Counted from the first letter of the stretch, positions 54,967 through 64,000 are shown. The stretch: 64,000 nucleotides of DNA from Pseudomonadota bacterium (GCA_021324885.1 JAJPIF010000005.1:47032-111031), one strand, 5' to 3'. Numbers and translations are program-made. The notes: generated by a model from the sequence alone, not told the origin.

Positions 54967-55434
54967 GTGAACACAAAGAGTAAAACGGAACAGGGCAAGG
55001 ACCTCAGCGCCCTGCTTGAGGCGGCGCTGTTGGATTTTCCATTGGCGCTACAGAAATGGACGCTGGGCGATGACGGGCAGGGGATCGAGGAATCCGTGCT
55101 CAAGGCATGTCAGGCATGGACCAATCTCGCCAACCGGGCGATGGAGCGGGTGTTCGAAGCGGAAGGTTTCGTGGGGCTGATGACGGCCTCGGTAAGACAC
55201 TTTGGGCAATGGCAAAGGGTGGCGCGCGATTTTATCGAGTCAACCATGCGTTGCGCCGGCACCCCAAGCGCGTCGGAGCATGAGGACATAAAGGAACTGC
55301 GCGAAGGGATGAATCGAATGCGGCGCGAGCTGCGCGTCCTGACCGCCAGGGTGAATCTGCTGTCAGCAGCCAATCAGCTCCAACTGCATAATGGGGAAGC
55401 AAAGGACGCGGAACTGGTCAACCCAACAGAGTAA
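54967..55434 (+). CDS. phaE: PhaE-like subunit of class III PHA synthase
   Basis: A 155-residue helical protein. The C-terminal half ends in a coiled-coil ELREGMNRMRRELRVLTARV, like the end of PhaE. It is shorter than typical PhaE (about 180-360 residues), the N-terminal part being reduced. GTG start with AGGG four bases upstream. It directly precedes a class III phaC, which needs PhaE, and that supports the call. Confidence 0.72.
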   Translation: MNTKSKTEQGKDLSALLEAALLDFPLALQKWTLGDDGQGIEESVLKACQAWTNLANRAMERVFEAEGFVGLMTASVRHFGQWQRVARDFIESTMRCAGTPSASEHEDIKELREGMNRMRRELRVLTARVNLLSAANQLQLHNGEAKDAELVNPTE

Positions 55435-55464
55435 TCCACCGCAAAGAGGAATACGCAAACAAAC

Positions 55465-56535
55465 ATGGTCGCAGTAATTAACGAACTGGGGCGCTATTGG
55501 TTGGAGGGCGCTGCCGAGGCGGCGGAAGGGATTCTGAGGACGCTGCGCGATCCTTATCCGGTTGAATGCGATCCGAAGGGTGCAACGCCCTTTGAAGAAG
55601 TCCATCGGGGGGAACAGCTCAAGCTGCGGTATTACCCGGCGCAGGGTCCGAACCATCCGACGCCCCTGGTGGTGGTTTACGCGCTGATCAAACGTCCGTT
55701 CATCCTGGATTTGATGCCCGGACGCAGCGTGATCCAGACGCTGACCCGCTGTGGTTTTGACGTTTATCTTACCGATTGGATTCCGCCGACGCGCGAGGAC
55801 AACTGGCGCGGTTTTGATGATTATATCAATTGCGAGCTGCACGACGCCGTGCGCGCGGTGCAAAAGCGCAGCGGAGCCGCGCGGGTCAACATGCTCGGTT
55901 ACTGCTTCGGCGGGGTGTTGTCGCTGATGTGGACGGCCCTGTATCCGGAATCGGTGAAGAACCTGGTGACGCTGGCGACGCCGGTTGACACCCGCGTGCC
56001 GAACAGCCCGCTGTTTGCGGTGGCCGGGCGGTTGTCCGACGCGGTCACCCCGCTGCTCGAGATGTACGGCAACTGCCCGGGGTGGTTTATCAACGCGTGC
56101 TTCAAATCGATGGCGCCGGTCCATCACGCCCTTTCCAAATACGTGGACCTGTACAGAAACCGGGACGGCGACGGATATACCGAAATGTTCAGGCTGTTCG
56201 AGCGCTGGATGGACAGCGACGTGCCGATGACGGGGACGATTTTCCGCGAGGTCACCGAGCAGTTTTTCCGCCACAACCTGCTCATGCGTTCGGAATTCCG
56301 GGTCGGCGGGGCGCGTGTGGACCTTAAGAGGATCACCTGCCCGGTGCTCAATGTGATGGGTGAGCTGGATGATGTCGTGCCGCCTCGATCGAGCATGGCG
56401 CTGGGGGCAGCGGTGGCGAGCCGGGACTGGAGCGATCTGACCTATCCGGCCGGTCACGTGGGTACCGCGGTAAGCGCCGGCGCGCAACGCAAGTTGTGGC
56501 CGCATGTCGGGCAGTGGTTGGCGTCGCGTAATTAA
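55465..56535 (+). CDS. phaC: Class III polyhydroxyalkanoate synthase
   Basis: A 356-residue PhaC, the length of class III enzymes. Catalytic Cys147 is in LGYCFGG, the Asp in GELDDVVP and the His in GHVGTAVSAG. It polymerises 3-hydroxyacyl-CoA into storage granules. It lies 30 bases after the PhaE-like gene and before a phasin-like gene. No phaA or phaB is in the window. Confidence 0.93.
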   Translation: MVAVINELGRYWLEGAAEAAEGILRTLRDPYPVECDPKGATPFEEVHRGEQLKLRYYPAQGPNHPTPLVVVYALIKRPFILDLMPGRSVIQTLTRCGFDVYLTDWIPPTREDNWRGFDDYINCELHDAVRAVQKRSGAARVNMLGYCFGGVLSLMWTALYPESVKNLVTLATPVDTRVPNSPLFAVAGRLSDAVTPLLEMYGNCPGWFINACFKSMAPVHHALSKYVDLYRNRDGDGYTEMFRLFERWMDSDVPMTGTIFREVTEQFFRHNLLMRSEFRVGGARVDLKRITCPVLNVMGELDDVVPPRSSMALGAAVASRDWSDLTYPAGHVGTAVSAGAQRKLWPHVGQWLASRN

Positions 56536-56677
56536 ACCCGCGACCGCCGCTGCCAGGCCCTGGCAGGAGCGGACAATGAATCGTTATCCGACCAAAACAA
56601 GACGCAGAAGTTCGAGAATTCGCGAGAGATATTCCGACCGGTTAACGCTCGGAGAAAAAGCGAGAGGAGAAGCAGAA

Positions 56678-56926
56678 ATGGAAACAGGAGAAATGGGCAG
56701 CGCGTGGACCGAGAGCGCCAAGCGGGCGATGGAGCTTTATGTCGAAAGCGGCGAGAAGATGGGTAAGATGATGCTGGAACTGCATGAGCGCTCGACCAAC
56801 TGGGCGAAAGAGACCATGCTCGCGCCGCTCTTTGAGGCACAGCGCAGCGCCGGCAAGCAGATGATCGAAACGTCGGTTGAGATGGCGCGCAAGCTGTACG
56901 GGATCGCCAAGAGCAACGGAATCTGA
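56678..56926 (+). CDS. Small phasin-like protein
   Basis: An 82-residue amphipathic helical protein from the ATG at 56678, which has AGGAG eight bases upstream. The pattern ESAKRAMELYVESGEKMGKM and KQMIETSVEMARKLYGIAK resembles phasins that coat PHA granules. Its place after phaC supports this. The longer reading from 56504 is rejected (Arg-rich, no ribosome site). Confidence 0.72.
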   Translation: METGEMGSAWTESAKRAMELYVESGEKMGKMMLELHERSTNWAKETMLAPLFEAQRSAGKQMIETSVEMARKLYGIAKSNGI

Positions 56927-56945
56927 ACGGTCGCAACTGGAGAAG

Positions 56946-56979
56946 CCGCCGGCGGACAAGTTGGACTTGCCGCCGGCGG
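56946..56979. terminator. Repeated CCGCCGGCGG palindromes after the phasin gene
   Basis: CCGCCGGCGG occurs at 56946-56955 and 56970-56979 with 14 bases between. Each copy is self-complementary and the copies can also pair with each other, giving a strong hairpin. It lies 20 bases after the phasin stop; no T-run, so a tentative 3'-end structure. Confidence 0.4.
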
Positions 56980-57131
56980 TCTCCGCTCGATTTCTTCCCG
57001 GCTCTGTTCCAACCAGACCTCCTGCTACGGCATCGATCTTTCCTCCTGCCGCGCAGATTGACCTGTTACCTATGTCTGCAGCCGTGCACTGCCCGTGTCT
57101 GCGGTCCGATCGGGATCGTTTACCCTCCTGA

Positions 57132-57548
57132 CTAAAGTCCTTCCTTCTGCGGGAGGCCGTCGGTGATCTCGAACCATCCGACCTTGGACGGGGCAAAGGC
57201 GTGACGCAGTTCATTTCTGGGCGAACCGGGCCATTGGCCGTTGTCGATGGTGCCGGTGGCGACCGCGATTACGTCGGGATTTTCGACCAGATCCAGCGTG
57301 ATGGGGCATCCGCAGGTCTTGCAGAAATGGCGGCGGACCTTCTCGGAACTGTTGTAGGTGCCGAGATTGGCCGTCCCGGTGTCGTAGGTGAAGGCGTCGC
57401 GCGGAAAGATCGACAAGGTGACGAAGATTGCGCCATGAAACTTGCGGCAGATGCTGCAATGGCAATGATGAGTATCAACCGCCGGCGCCGTCACGCTATA
57501 ACGCACGCCGCCGCAGAAGCAGCCGCCCGTGAGTTTGAAATCAGCCAT
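57132..57548 (-). CDS. GFA family protein (glutathione-dependent formaldehyde-activating type)
   Basis: A 138-residue GFA/Mss4-fold zinc protein. Cys ligands are seen in GGCFCGGVRY, HHCHCSICRKF and HFCKTCGCPI. The family includes the enzyme proposed to speed S-hydroxymethylglutathione formation. It is downstream of the class III alcohol dehydrogenase (67 bases, same strand), consistent with formaldehyde detoxification. Confidence 0.9.
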   Translation of the reverse strand: MADFKLTGGCFCGGVRYSVTAPAVDTHHCHCSICRKFHGAIFVTLSIFPRDAFTYDTGTANLGTYNSSEKVRRHFCKTCGCPITLDLVENPDVIAVATGTIDNGQWPGSPRNELRHAFAPSKVGWFEITDGLPQKEGL

Positions 57549-57615
57549 GGTCGTTCACCTCCGAATTCGTTTGCGCACTCACTACTCAGTTTCTCTCTCC
57601 CAGCTCTGCTGCGGA

Positions 57616-58725
57616 CTAATACGTAATCACGGTGCGGATCGACTTGCCCTGATGCATCAGCTCGAAGGCTTCGTTGATCCGCTCCAGCGGCAGCTTGTGC
57701 GTGATGAGGTCGTCGATGTTGATCTTGCCGTCCATGTACCAATCGACGATTTTGGGCACGTCGCGCCGGCCTTTGGCGCCGCCGAAAGCGGTGCCTTTCC
57801 AGGTGCGGCCGGTGACCAACTGGAAGGGGCGGGTCGAGATTTCCTGGCCCGCGGCGGCAACGCCGATAATCACGCAGGTGCCCCATCCGCGCTGGCAGCA
57901 TTCCAGCGCCTGGCGCATCAGTTGGACGTTGCCCACGCATTCGAAGGAGAAATCCGCGCCGCCGCCGGTCAGGTTGACCAGGTAGGGTACGAGGTCACCC
58001 TTTACCTCGCTGGGATTGACGAAATGGGTCATGCCGAATTTCTCGGCGATCGCCTTGCGCGCCGGGTTCAGATCGATGCCGACGATCATGCCCGCCCCGG
58101 CGATGCGCGCGCCCTGGATCACGTTGAGGCCGATTCCGCCCAGCCCGAACACAACTACCCGATCGCCAACCTGGACCTTGGCGGTGTTGATCACGGCGCC
58201 GATTCCGGTGGTGACGCCGCAGCCGATGTAGCAGATTTTGTCGAAAGGGGCGTCCTCGCGCACCCTCGCCAGGGCGATTTCCGGGACTACCGTGTAATTG
58301 GCGAAGGTCGACGTGCCCATGTAATGATGGACCATTTTCCCGCCCAGTGAAAAGCGGCTGGTCCCGTCGGGCATCACGCCGCGCCCCTGGGTCTCGCGAA
58401 TCGCGGTGCACAGATTGGTCTTGCCCGACAGACAAGAGGGACAGTTGCGGCATTCCGGGGTGTACAGCGGGATGACATGATCGCCGGGCCGGACCGTGGT
58501 CACGTTAGGGCCGGTTTCGACCACGACGCCGGCTCCTTCGTGGCCCATGATTGACGGGAACAGGCCCTCGGGATCGGCGCCGGACAAGGTGTAGGCGTCG
58601 GTATGGCATACGCCGGTGGCCTTGATTTCGACCAGCGCCTCGCCTGAACGGGGGCCCTCGAGATCGACTTCGGTTATTTCCAGCGGCGCTCCGGCCTTGA
58701 CTGCAACAGCGGCTCTAACCTTCAT
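57616..58725 (-). CDS. frmA: S-(hydroxymethyl)glutathione dehydrogenase/class III alcohol dehydrogenase
   Basis: A 369-residue zinc MDR enzyme. Catalytic zinc: Cys40 in [12 protein letters not shown] and His62 in GHEGAG; structural zinc: Cys92, 95, 98, 106. The class III pair Asp51/Glu53 lies in GADPEG. The NAD site is [14 protein letters not shown]. It oxidises S-hydroxymethylglutathione to S-formylglutathione. The ATG at 58725 has GGGAGG six bases upstream; a longer reading to 59337 runs through the opposite Hpt gene and is rejected. With the GFA gene it links to formate dehydrogenase at 10.7-14.6 kb. Confidence 0.93.
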   Translation of the reverse strand: MKVRAAVAVKAGAPLEITEVDLEGPRSGEALVEIKATGVCHTDAYTLSGADPEGLFPSIMGHEGAGVVVETGPNVTTVRPGDHVIPLYTPECRNCPSCLSGKTNLCTAIRETQGRGVMPDGTSRFSLGGKMVHHYMGTSTFANYTVVPEIALARVREDAPFDKICYIGCGVTTGIGAVINTAKVQVGDRVVVFGLGGIGLNVIQGARIAGAGMIVGIDLNPARKAIAEKFGMTHFVNPSEVKGDLVPYLVNLTGGGADFSFECVGNVQLMRQALECCQRGWGTCVIIGVAAAGQEISTRPFQLVTGRTWKGTAFGGAKGRRDVPKIVDWYMDGKINIDDLITHKLPLERINEAFELMHQGKSIRTVITY

Positions 58726-58897
58726 CGCGCACCTCCCATGACGGCGGTTAAGTATTATCGCGCCCGATAAGCCAACGGAAGCGACAACGGCCGGGAAGGC
58801 GAACTGCTCTTCTATCGCATTTCGCATTAGCGGTCTCAAATTGACGGTTGGAGGCTCGTTCAATTTGCGCTTCGAACGGCAAAACAGCGCGTGTGAG

Positions 58898-59269
58898 ATG
58901 TTGATTGAGGGCATGAGCGGCGGGCGCATCGCGATCGACTTGAGCACAATCGAGGACCTTGCCGACGGCGATCCGCAGGTCATAGCGGAACTGATCGCGA
59001 TGTTCGTGCGCCATACGGGCGACGCGATCGCGCAGGTACGGGCGGCGGTTGAAGCTGCGGACTTCGCCCAGACGGCGCGCGTCGCGCACACCTGCATTGG
59101 TTTTACCGCGAGTCTCGGCATCAGCGATCTGGTGCCGACATTACGGGAATTGGAGCGCGCGTCCAAAGCCGGGCATCGCGAGGACGTCGCCCGATGTCTG
59201 GCGCGATGGGAGTGCGAATTCGAGCAGGCGCGCCGCGCGCTTGAGCATCGAATCAAAGCCGGCTCCTGA
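58898..59269 (+). CDS. Hpt-like domain protein with altered phosphotransfer motif
   Basis: A protein of about 123 residues with the Hpt four-helix pattern: [20 protein letters not shown] then [12 protein letters not shown] then [11 protein letters not shown]. In Hpt domains the motif is HxxKGxxxxLG; here the His is kept (AHT) but the Lys is Ile, and the Gly is present. Start uncertain: ATGs at 58898 and 58913 or a TTG at 58865 preceded by GGAGG. No kinase or receiver is adjacent. It may be a phosphotransfer or a signalling-inactive relative. Confidence 0.68.
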   Translation: MLIEGMSGGRIAIDLSTIEDLADGDPQVIAELIAMFVRHTGDAIAQVRAAVEAADFAQTARVAHTCIGFTASLGISDLVPTLRELERASKAGHREDVARCLARWECEFEQARRALEHRIKAGS

Positions 59270-59663
59270 GCCGGCCGTTGCTCTTTTACGACCACATGAA
59301 TCAGCAAGCCGGCAAGCGGTTGCCGCGCGCTCACCAAGGCCGGGCGGTTGTGATGGAAGCCGCCTGGGGCACAACGGTGCGTCGCGCGCGGAGGCGGTCC
59401 GCAGGCTTAAATTGAGCTGACGCTCTCCAAGCTCCTCATTACGATTCCAATCAGCGCCAATGCTCTTCAGCCTCCGTTTTGTTCGTTTTTTTTACCTCTC
59501 GTTTACGCTTTGATTTGCAATAGCCTGCTTTGAATGCTAACAAGAGTAAGCGGCAAATCTGATATTTTTTAAATATCGGACTTGCTTTACTGTCAGTCGC
59601 CACAAGCAAGTCTTAGCCTGGCTGGATTTTCGCCGCTGTGCTCAAACGCCAAGGAGCAAGGCC
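59270..59663. other. AT-rich intergenic region before the S53-like gene
   Basis: A 394-base gap without a supported gene. From about 59430 it is AT-richer than the window. It holds a hairpin GATATTT, TTT, AAATATC at 59561-59577 and a weak TTGCAA/TAACAA promoter-like pair near 59511-59539. It ends in AAGGAG, a strong ribosome site for 59664. Confidence 0.6.
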
Positions 59664-62600
59664 ATGGTTGGACGCGGCGCAGCTTTAGTGGCTCTGACGG
59701 CGGCTTTGGTGGCCGTCGCATATTCGAGCGCAGGAGCGAGAGTAACCAGGCCATCCAGCCCTGAAATGGTGCGGTTGCCGGGTCATGTGCTGGCCGCATT
59801 GTCCAGGGCCAAACCAATCCCGCCCGCCAACGCGCGCATCGCAGCGGCACAAGCCAGGCAGCAGCTTTTATTGACGATCGTCCTTAAACGTTCGGATCAG
59901 GCCGGCTTCGACCGCTACCTGCATGACGTTTACGATCCGCACTCGCCGATGTTCCGTCACTTTCTCACTCAGCACGAACTCGTCGGCCGTTTCGGTCCCT
60001 CGCGCGAGACCTATGACAGCATCCTGCGATATCTACGCGGGAACGGATTCAAACTGGTGCAGGGATCGGCGAATCATCTGACGCTGACGGTGCGCGGAAC
60101 ACGCGCACAGGTCGCACGGGTCTTTCGCGTGCGCATCCGAGATTACGAATCGGCCGGCCGCCGATTCTATGCCAACGACGTCGGCCCGGCGTTGCCGCGC
60201 TCCGTGGCGCAGCGTGTCGCGGCCGTGGTCGGGCTGTCAGACGCAGCCATCCCAAGGCCGGCACAAAGCATTGGCGAGTACTCTGGACTATTGGGCGAGG
60301 GAGGTGCGGTAATCAAAACGTTTGAGAGTACATACGGTAAGATCCTTTTGGAATTAAACCAAGCACTGTACACCTTTAGTCCCCTTGCTCCGGCAGCAGT
60401 CGCCGCAATAGCTGTCAAGGCGCTGGTAAAGGCCGGGGTAGATCAACTTCTAGCCGCACTGAATGTTCCCGCAAGGGCGAAACAGCTACTAAAGCAATTT
60501 TTGCCTGGAGACGTTAAGCTCATTGCAGAAATGCTTAACGTCCTCGACCCGCCGCCGCCGGGCACAGGACAAAAGATCGGCGTCCTCTCGTTCAGCCGGA
60601 TTAATCCTAACGACGTGGCTGACTGGCTGGCACTGGGCGATTTTCCTTCAAGTCTATCGGCCCAGATAAGCCAGGTTGATGTCGACGGCGGAGCCTCTTT
60701 CGGCGCCGACGAGGGCGACACGCTGCTCGCGGTGGATACGCTGATCAGCCTGGCGCCTGGCGCGCAGATCGTGGTCTACGATGCTCCGTTTCCCGGGCCC
60801 GGTACCAGTTTTCAGGCTCTCTTCAACGCCGCGATTAACGATGGCGCGACTATCATCAGCAACAGCTCGCTGTACTGCGAAGACCAGACCACCGCTGCGG
60901 ACGTGCAGAGTATCGATTCGATTCTGGCCAGCGCCGCGGCCTCCGGTATCAGCGTGTTCAACGCAACCGGAGACGCCGGCAGCACGTGTAAGGACGGCAG
61001 CGCGAACACGATTGCAGTGCCGGCCGACTCGCCCCACGCAACCGCAGTGGGTGGAACGTCGCTAACCATAGGGCCGGGATTCCTGTATCAGAGCGAATCG
61101 TGGTGGAACGGCTCCAGCGCCGTACCGCCCAGCGGTCAGGGTGGATTCGGTGCGAGCCGGTTCTTCAGCCGCCCGGCATACCAGAACGCCCTCATATCCG
61201 GATCGATGCGCTCGGTGCCGGATGTCGCCGCTCCCGCCGACCCAGCCTTGGGCATGGTCGTCTGCCAGGCCGACGCGGGCGGATGTCCAACCAGTACCCG
61301 ACTGGGCGGCACCAGCCTGGCGACGCCGGCCTGGGCGGCGGTCACCGCGATTTTGGACTGGACCGAAGGAAAGCAGCTCGGCTTTCTGAACCCTTTGGTC
61401 TACCCGCTTGCTGCGAGCAACGGCTTTCATTCCGCCGCGAGCATGGGCAGCGATGTGGCCCATGTCGGCTTGGGCTCTCCCAACATAGCCATGCTGGATC
61501 TTGCATTGCAGGGCGCTTCTCCGGGAGCGGTTGATCCTTCCGTATCGAGTGTGACGCCGCTCAGCTCTAACGCCTTCATTCCGTTCAACGGGTTCGTGCG
61601 GGCCGACGGCTCGTCGACAGCTTCCATTCAGGTCCTGCTGGGGGACAGCAATTTCAACATCGTCCCGGGAAAGACTGTAACGCTTCAAGGCAACCCCGGC
61701 AGCCATGCCGTGATTACTCCCTCAAGCGGTGTTTCGTCGGTTAACGACGGCGTCGTAGCGTTCGCGGTGGCAGATTCGACGGTCGAAACCGTCACCTTCA
61801 CAGCCACAGACACCACTGACGGCATTACCATCGGACAGACCGCAGTTGTGAATTTCACCGGACCGCTGGCGGCTTCGGGTGGGATTATCGCCAACCCCAC
61901 CAGCGTCAACGCCAACGGGACGGCCGCTTCAACCATTACGGTCACGCTTAAGGACGCCAATGGCAATCCCGCGCCCGGCAAGGAGGTGACGCTCTCCCAG
62001 GGCAGTGGCAATTCCGTGATCACTGCGCCCTCCCCCGCGGTCACGGACAGCAACGGGCAGGTTCAGTTCACTGCTACGGACGTACAGACCGAAACCGTGA
62101 CCTACACGGCGACCGACTTGAGCGACGGCCTGCCGGTGCCCGGAAGCGCGATGGTCGATTTCACCAGCGGCGCCGGATGCGCGGCCGGAATCCCGCCTTC
62201 CGTCAACGGCTATACGGTCAACACCTTCGCGAGCGGTTTTGTTGCCCAGTCGGGGGACATCGGCTTCAAATTTAACTGCCTTGGCGCCTATGGGATGGCG
62301 TTCGATCCTTCGGGCAACCTATGGGTAACCGACTGGCCCACCGGCGAACTCTACAAATTCGGCCCCTCCGGCGGCGTCGCCGACGCCAGCACCTTGGTCT
62401 CCACGCCGGGAGCACCCGCCACCGGCGTGGTATTTGACGCGGCCGGCAACATGTTCGTCAGCCGCGGCGCAACCGGCAATCCCGCCACCGCTGCCGGCGA
62501 TGTGGTCCAGGTCAATCCCACCACCGGCGCCATCATCCGCGAGGTGGGAAACAATTTTGAGTGCGGCAGCAACCTCGCGGTTGATCCCACCGGCACTGCC

Positions 62601-64000
62601 CTGTTCCTTGACGACTTTTGCTCACCGGGGACCGGCGGGCTTCCGAATATCTGGAAGATCACCGGCATCGACCCCCCCAACACCCCCAGCACGACCACTT
62701 ATGCCAATACTCCCAGCGACGGCAACAACTTCGAAATCAGCTTTGCTCCCAACGGCACCGCCTATGTCTCGTCCAACAGCAGCGTGGTCCGCCTCAGCAC
62801 CGACTCGCCTCCCGCTGTTACCACCTTGACGGGCATCGCTGCACCCGGCCTCCCGGTTGTGGTGAGCGGCGCGCAGGCCGACGGCGATGCGCAATCGCTC
62901 ATCCTGGATGAACCGGCGCAGGACGGTTTCGATGCCGGCACGCAGATTGTCGACCTGACCGGTTCCAGCCCCGCGCCGAGCGCGCTGCTGATCGGTCCGC
63001 CGTCCGCCGCGGCGGGTTATCTCAACCAAAAGACGGTTGGCCCGGACGGATGCCTGTACGAGGCCGCGGGCACCGCCGTTTACAAGATTACCAACAGCGA
63101 TGGGAGCTGTACGTTCGGAAAGACGGAGCCGCTCTCGCTTAGCCTGAGCCCGACTTCGGTGTCGCCCAACCCCGCAATCGGTACGCCAGAGACATTCACA
63201 GTCACCTTCCACTACGGCAGCGTGCCCGCCGGCACCCTGGTGACGCTTGCGGTAATCGGTCCCAATCTGCAGGTCCTGCCCTCGCACACCGACGCCAACG
63301 GCCAGGCGATCTTCCGCTACACCGGGACTTTCACCGGCACTGATGCGCTGGTGGCATCGGCAACCGTGGGCACGCAGGCGGTGTCCTCTAATCTGGCGAA
63401 CGTAACCTGGGCCAGCGGTCCACATACCACGTTTCTCAACCTCAACCTGAGCGCCAAAGGCGGTATCGCGGGCAAGCCGCAGACGCTGACCGCCTCACTG
63501 TCCGACGTGTCGGCCATACCGCCGGCTGCGGTGCCGAGCGCGTCGGTCAAAATTTCGTTGGCGGCGAACTCGTGCACCGCGGTCACCAACACCAGCGGCA
63601 ATGCGTCGTGCGCCCTGACGCCGAGCGGAGCAGGAATCCAAACCCTGACCGCGAACTTCTTCGGCACTTCAACCCTGCTGCCTTCCCAGGCCAGCGCCGG
63701 ATTCAATGTCACGGCTCCAACCCCGACGCCGTCGCCCACGCCCCTTGCTACCATCAGCGCGACTCCAACGCCTCCCGGCGCCACCTCAACGCCGACGGTT
63801 GGGATCTCTACTCCGACCCCCAGCACAATCGCGCCAACTGAAACTCCGACCGCCATAACCAGCGGCGCGACGCCCACGCCGACGCCGTTGGCGTGCGTGG
63901 CGAGCACGCCGGGACCGACGGTGCCGATGCCGACGCCGACGCCGCCGCCGGGCAATCCCGTCATCACCAGCATGTCCGACCCGGTGCTGGTGGGCGGCGA
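59664..64000 (+). CDS. Large secreted S53-like (sedolisin-fold) multidomain protein, C-terminus outside the window
   Basis: An open frame of more than 1445 residues. A signal peptide (about 1-28) is followed by a pro-kumamolisin activation domain (about 60-207), an unusual 90-residue insert (208-299), and a subtilisin-like core to about 610. In the core the Ser motif GGTSLATPAWAA gives Ser551, and Asp437 is in NATGDAGS. The acidic pair looks altered: where the family has E-x3-D before APGA, this protein has Asp352 and Ala356, and the Trp site reads Ser402. After the core come two bacterial Ig-like (invasin-type) domains (DANGNPAPGKEVTL), an NHL-like propeller region (LAVDPTGTALFLDD), further Ig-like parts and a Thr-Pro-rich linker from about 1353. 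AAGGAG lies seven bases from the ATG. It could be a large adhesin or a protease. Confidence 0.85.
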   Translation, partial: MVGRGAALVALTAALVAVAYSSAGARVTRPSSPEMVRLPGHVLAALSRAKPIPPANARIAAAQARQQLLLTIVLKRSDQAGFDRYLHDVYDPHSPMFRHFLTQHELVGRFGPSRETYDSILRYLRGNGFKLVQGSANHLTLTVRGTRAQVARVFRVRIRDYESAGRRFYANDVGPALPRSVAQRVAAVVGLSDAAIPRPAQSIGEYSGLLGEGGAVIKTFESTYGKILLELNQALYTFSPLAPAAVAAIAVKALVKAGVDQLLAALNVPARAKQLLKQFLPGDVKLIAEMLNVLDPPPPGTGQKIGVLSFSRINPNDVADWLALGDFPSSLSAQISQVDVDGGASFGADEGDTLLAVDTLISLAPGAQIVVYDAPFPGPGTSFQALFNAAINDGATIISNSSLYCEDQTTAADVQSIDSILASAAASGISVFNATGDAGSTCKDGSANTIAVPADSPHATAVGGTSLTIGPGFLYQSESWWNGSSAVPPSGQGGFGASRFFSRPAYQNALISGSMRSVPDVAAPADPALGMVVCQADAGGCPTSTRLGGTSLATPAWAAVTAILDWTEGKQLGFLNPLVYPLAASNGFHSAASMGSDVAHVGLGSPNIAMLDLALQGASPGAVDPSVSSVTPLSSNAFIPFNGFVRADGSSTASIQVLLGDSNFNIVPGKTVTLQGNPGSHAVITPSSGVSSVNDGVVAFAVADSTVETVTFTATDTTDGITIGQTAVVNFTGPLAASGGIIANPTSVNANGTAASTITVTLKDANGNPAPGKEVTLSQGSGNSVITAPSPAVTDSNGQVQFTATDVQTETVTYTATDLSDGLPVPGSAMVDFTSGAGCAAGIPPSVNGYTVNTFASGFVAQSGDIGFKFNCLGAYGMAFDPSGNLWVTDWPTGELYKFGPSGGVADASTLVSTPGAPATGVVFDAAGNMFVSRGATGNPATAAGDVVQVNPTTGAIIREVGNNFECGSNLAVDPTGTALFLDDFCSPGTGGLPNIWKITGIDPPNTPSTTTYANTPSDGNNFEISFAPNGTAYVSSNSSVVRLSTDSPPAVTTLTGIAAPGLPVVVSGAQADGDAQSLILDEPAQDGFDAGTQIVDLTGSSPAPSALLIGPPSAAAGYLNQKTVGPDGCLYEAAGTAVYKITNSDGSCTFGKTEPLSLSLSPTSVSPNPAIGTPETFTVTFHYGSVPAGTLVTLAVIGPNLQVLPSHTDANGQAIFRYTGTFTGTDALVASATVGTQAVSSNLANVTWASGPHTTFLNLNLSAKGGIAGKPQTLTASLSDVSAIPPAAVPSASVKISLAANSCTAVTNTSGNASCALTPSGAGIQTLTANFFGTSTLLPSQASAGFNVTAPTPTPSPTPLATISATPTPPGATSTPTVGISTPTPSTIAPTETPTAITSGATPTPTPLACVASTPGPTVPMPTPTPPPGNPVITSMSDPVLVGG

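Noticed and set aside
63720..63950. Short tandem repeats near the window end, considered as a CRISPR or satellite
   Set aside because: They are codons of a Thr-Pro-rich linker in the S53-like frame, with no spacer structure.

Overview
This 64 kb window is high-GC, densely coded chromosomal DNA from a free-living, probably aerobic, soil or groundwater bacterium. The gene content includes two luciferase-like (LLM) oxidoreductases, hydantoinase/oxoprolinase subunits, a Fds-like formate dehydrogenase, a class III PHA synthase, a DUF6178-type protein, CoA-linked catabolic genes and an RpoH-type sigma factor. This recalls uncultured lineages once placed near Deltaproteobacteria, such as Binatota. 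That assignment is inference; no rRNA or tRNA gene was seen to confirm it.

Layout. 1-3.2 kb: a divergent fatty/aromatic acyl-CoA block (acyl-CoA dehydrogenase, enoyl-CoA hydratase, alpha/beta hydrolase, cyclase-like enzyme). 3.2-6.1 kb (minus): engB, a Thr-rich lipoprotein, an ArsC/Spx-like gene interrupted by an in-frame TGA exactly at the catalytic Cys codon (a probable selenoprotein), a secreted protein and a CinA-like MoCF protein. 6.3-14.6 kb: two overlapping membrane-protein genes, an alpha-methylacyl-CoA racemase-like gene, biotin-carboxylase debris, then formate dehydrogenase fdsA, fdsD and fdhD. 14.6-27.3 kb: thiD, a DHA2 exporter, two small secreted proteins, an Abhydrolase_10-like enzyme, a DUF6178 protein, recD2, an APC/KimA-like permease and folD. 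27.5-35.5 kb: gcvT-gcvPA-gcvPB without gcvH, an LLM enzyme, then a toxin-antitoxin island inserted at the 5' end of a GMC oxidoreductase gene and flanked by 68-bp direct repeats.

35.5-44.1 kb: very small basic proteins, an APC permease, a 1-Cys peroxiredoxin with its own promoter, otsA-otsB (trehalose), rpoZ, rpoH and a GT39-like membrane protein. 44.1-54.5 kb (minus): a zinc alcohol dehydrogenase, hyuA/hyuB, an LLM monooxygenase, a TPR lipoprotein, threonine dehydratase, two small unknown proteins and a MerR-TPR fusion. 54.5-56.9 kb: a 440-bp regulatory region with repeated motifs followed by phaE-phaC-phasin. 57.1-58.7 kb (minus): formaldehyde detoxification (GFA protein plus class III alcohol dehydrogenase). 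58.9-64 kb: an Hpt-like protein and the start of a very large secreted S53-like protein that runs off the window.

How the genes fit together. Formate dehydrogenase, the glycine cleavage P and T proteins, FolD, and the glutathione-dependent formaldehyde pair form a one-carbon set: formaldehyde to formate, formate to CO2, and folate C1 units. Trehalose synthesis, the peroxiredoxin, RpoH and PHA storage point to stress and feast/famine physiology. The most notable finding is the putative Sec-containing ArsC/Spx-like protein with a SECIS-like hairpin at the expected distance. Next are the target-duplication-like structure around the toxin-antitoxin island and the S53-like protein, whose catalytic acidic and Trp positions look substituted.
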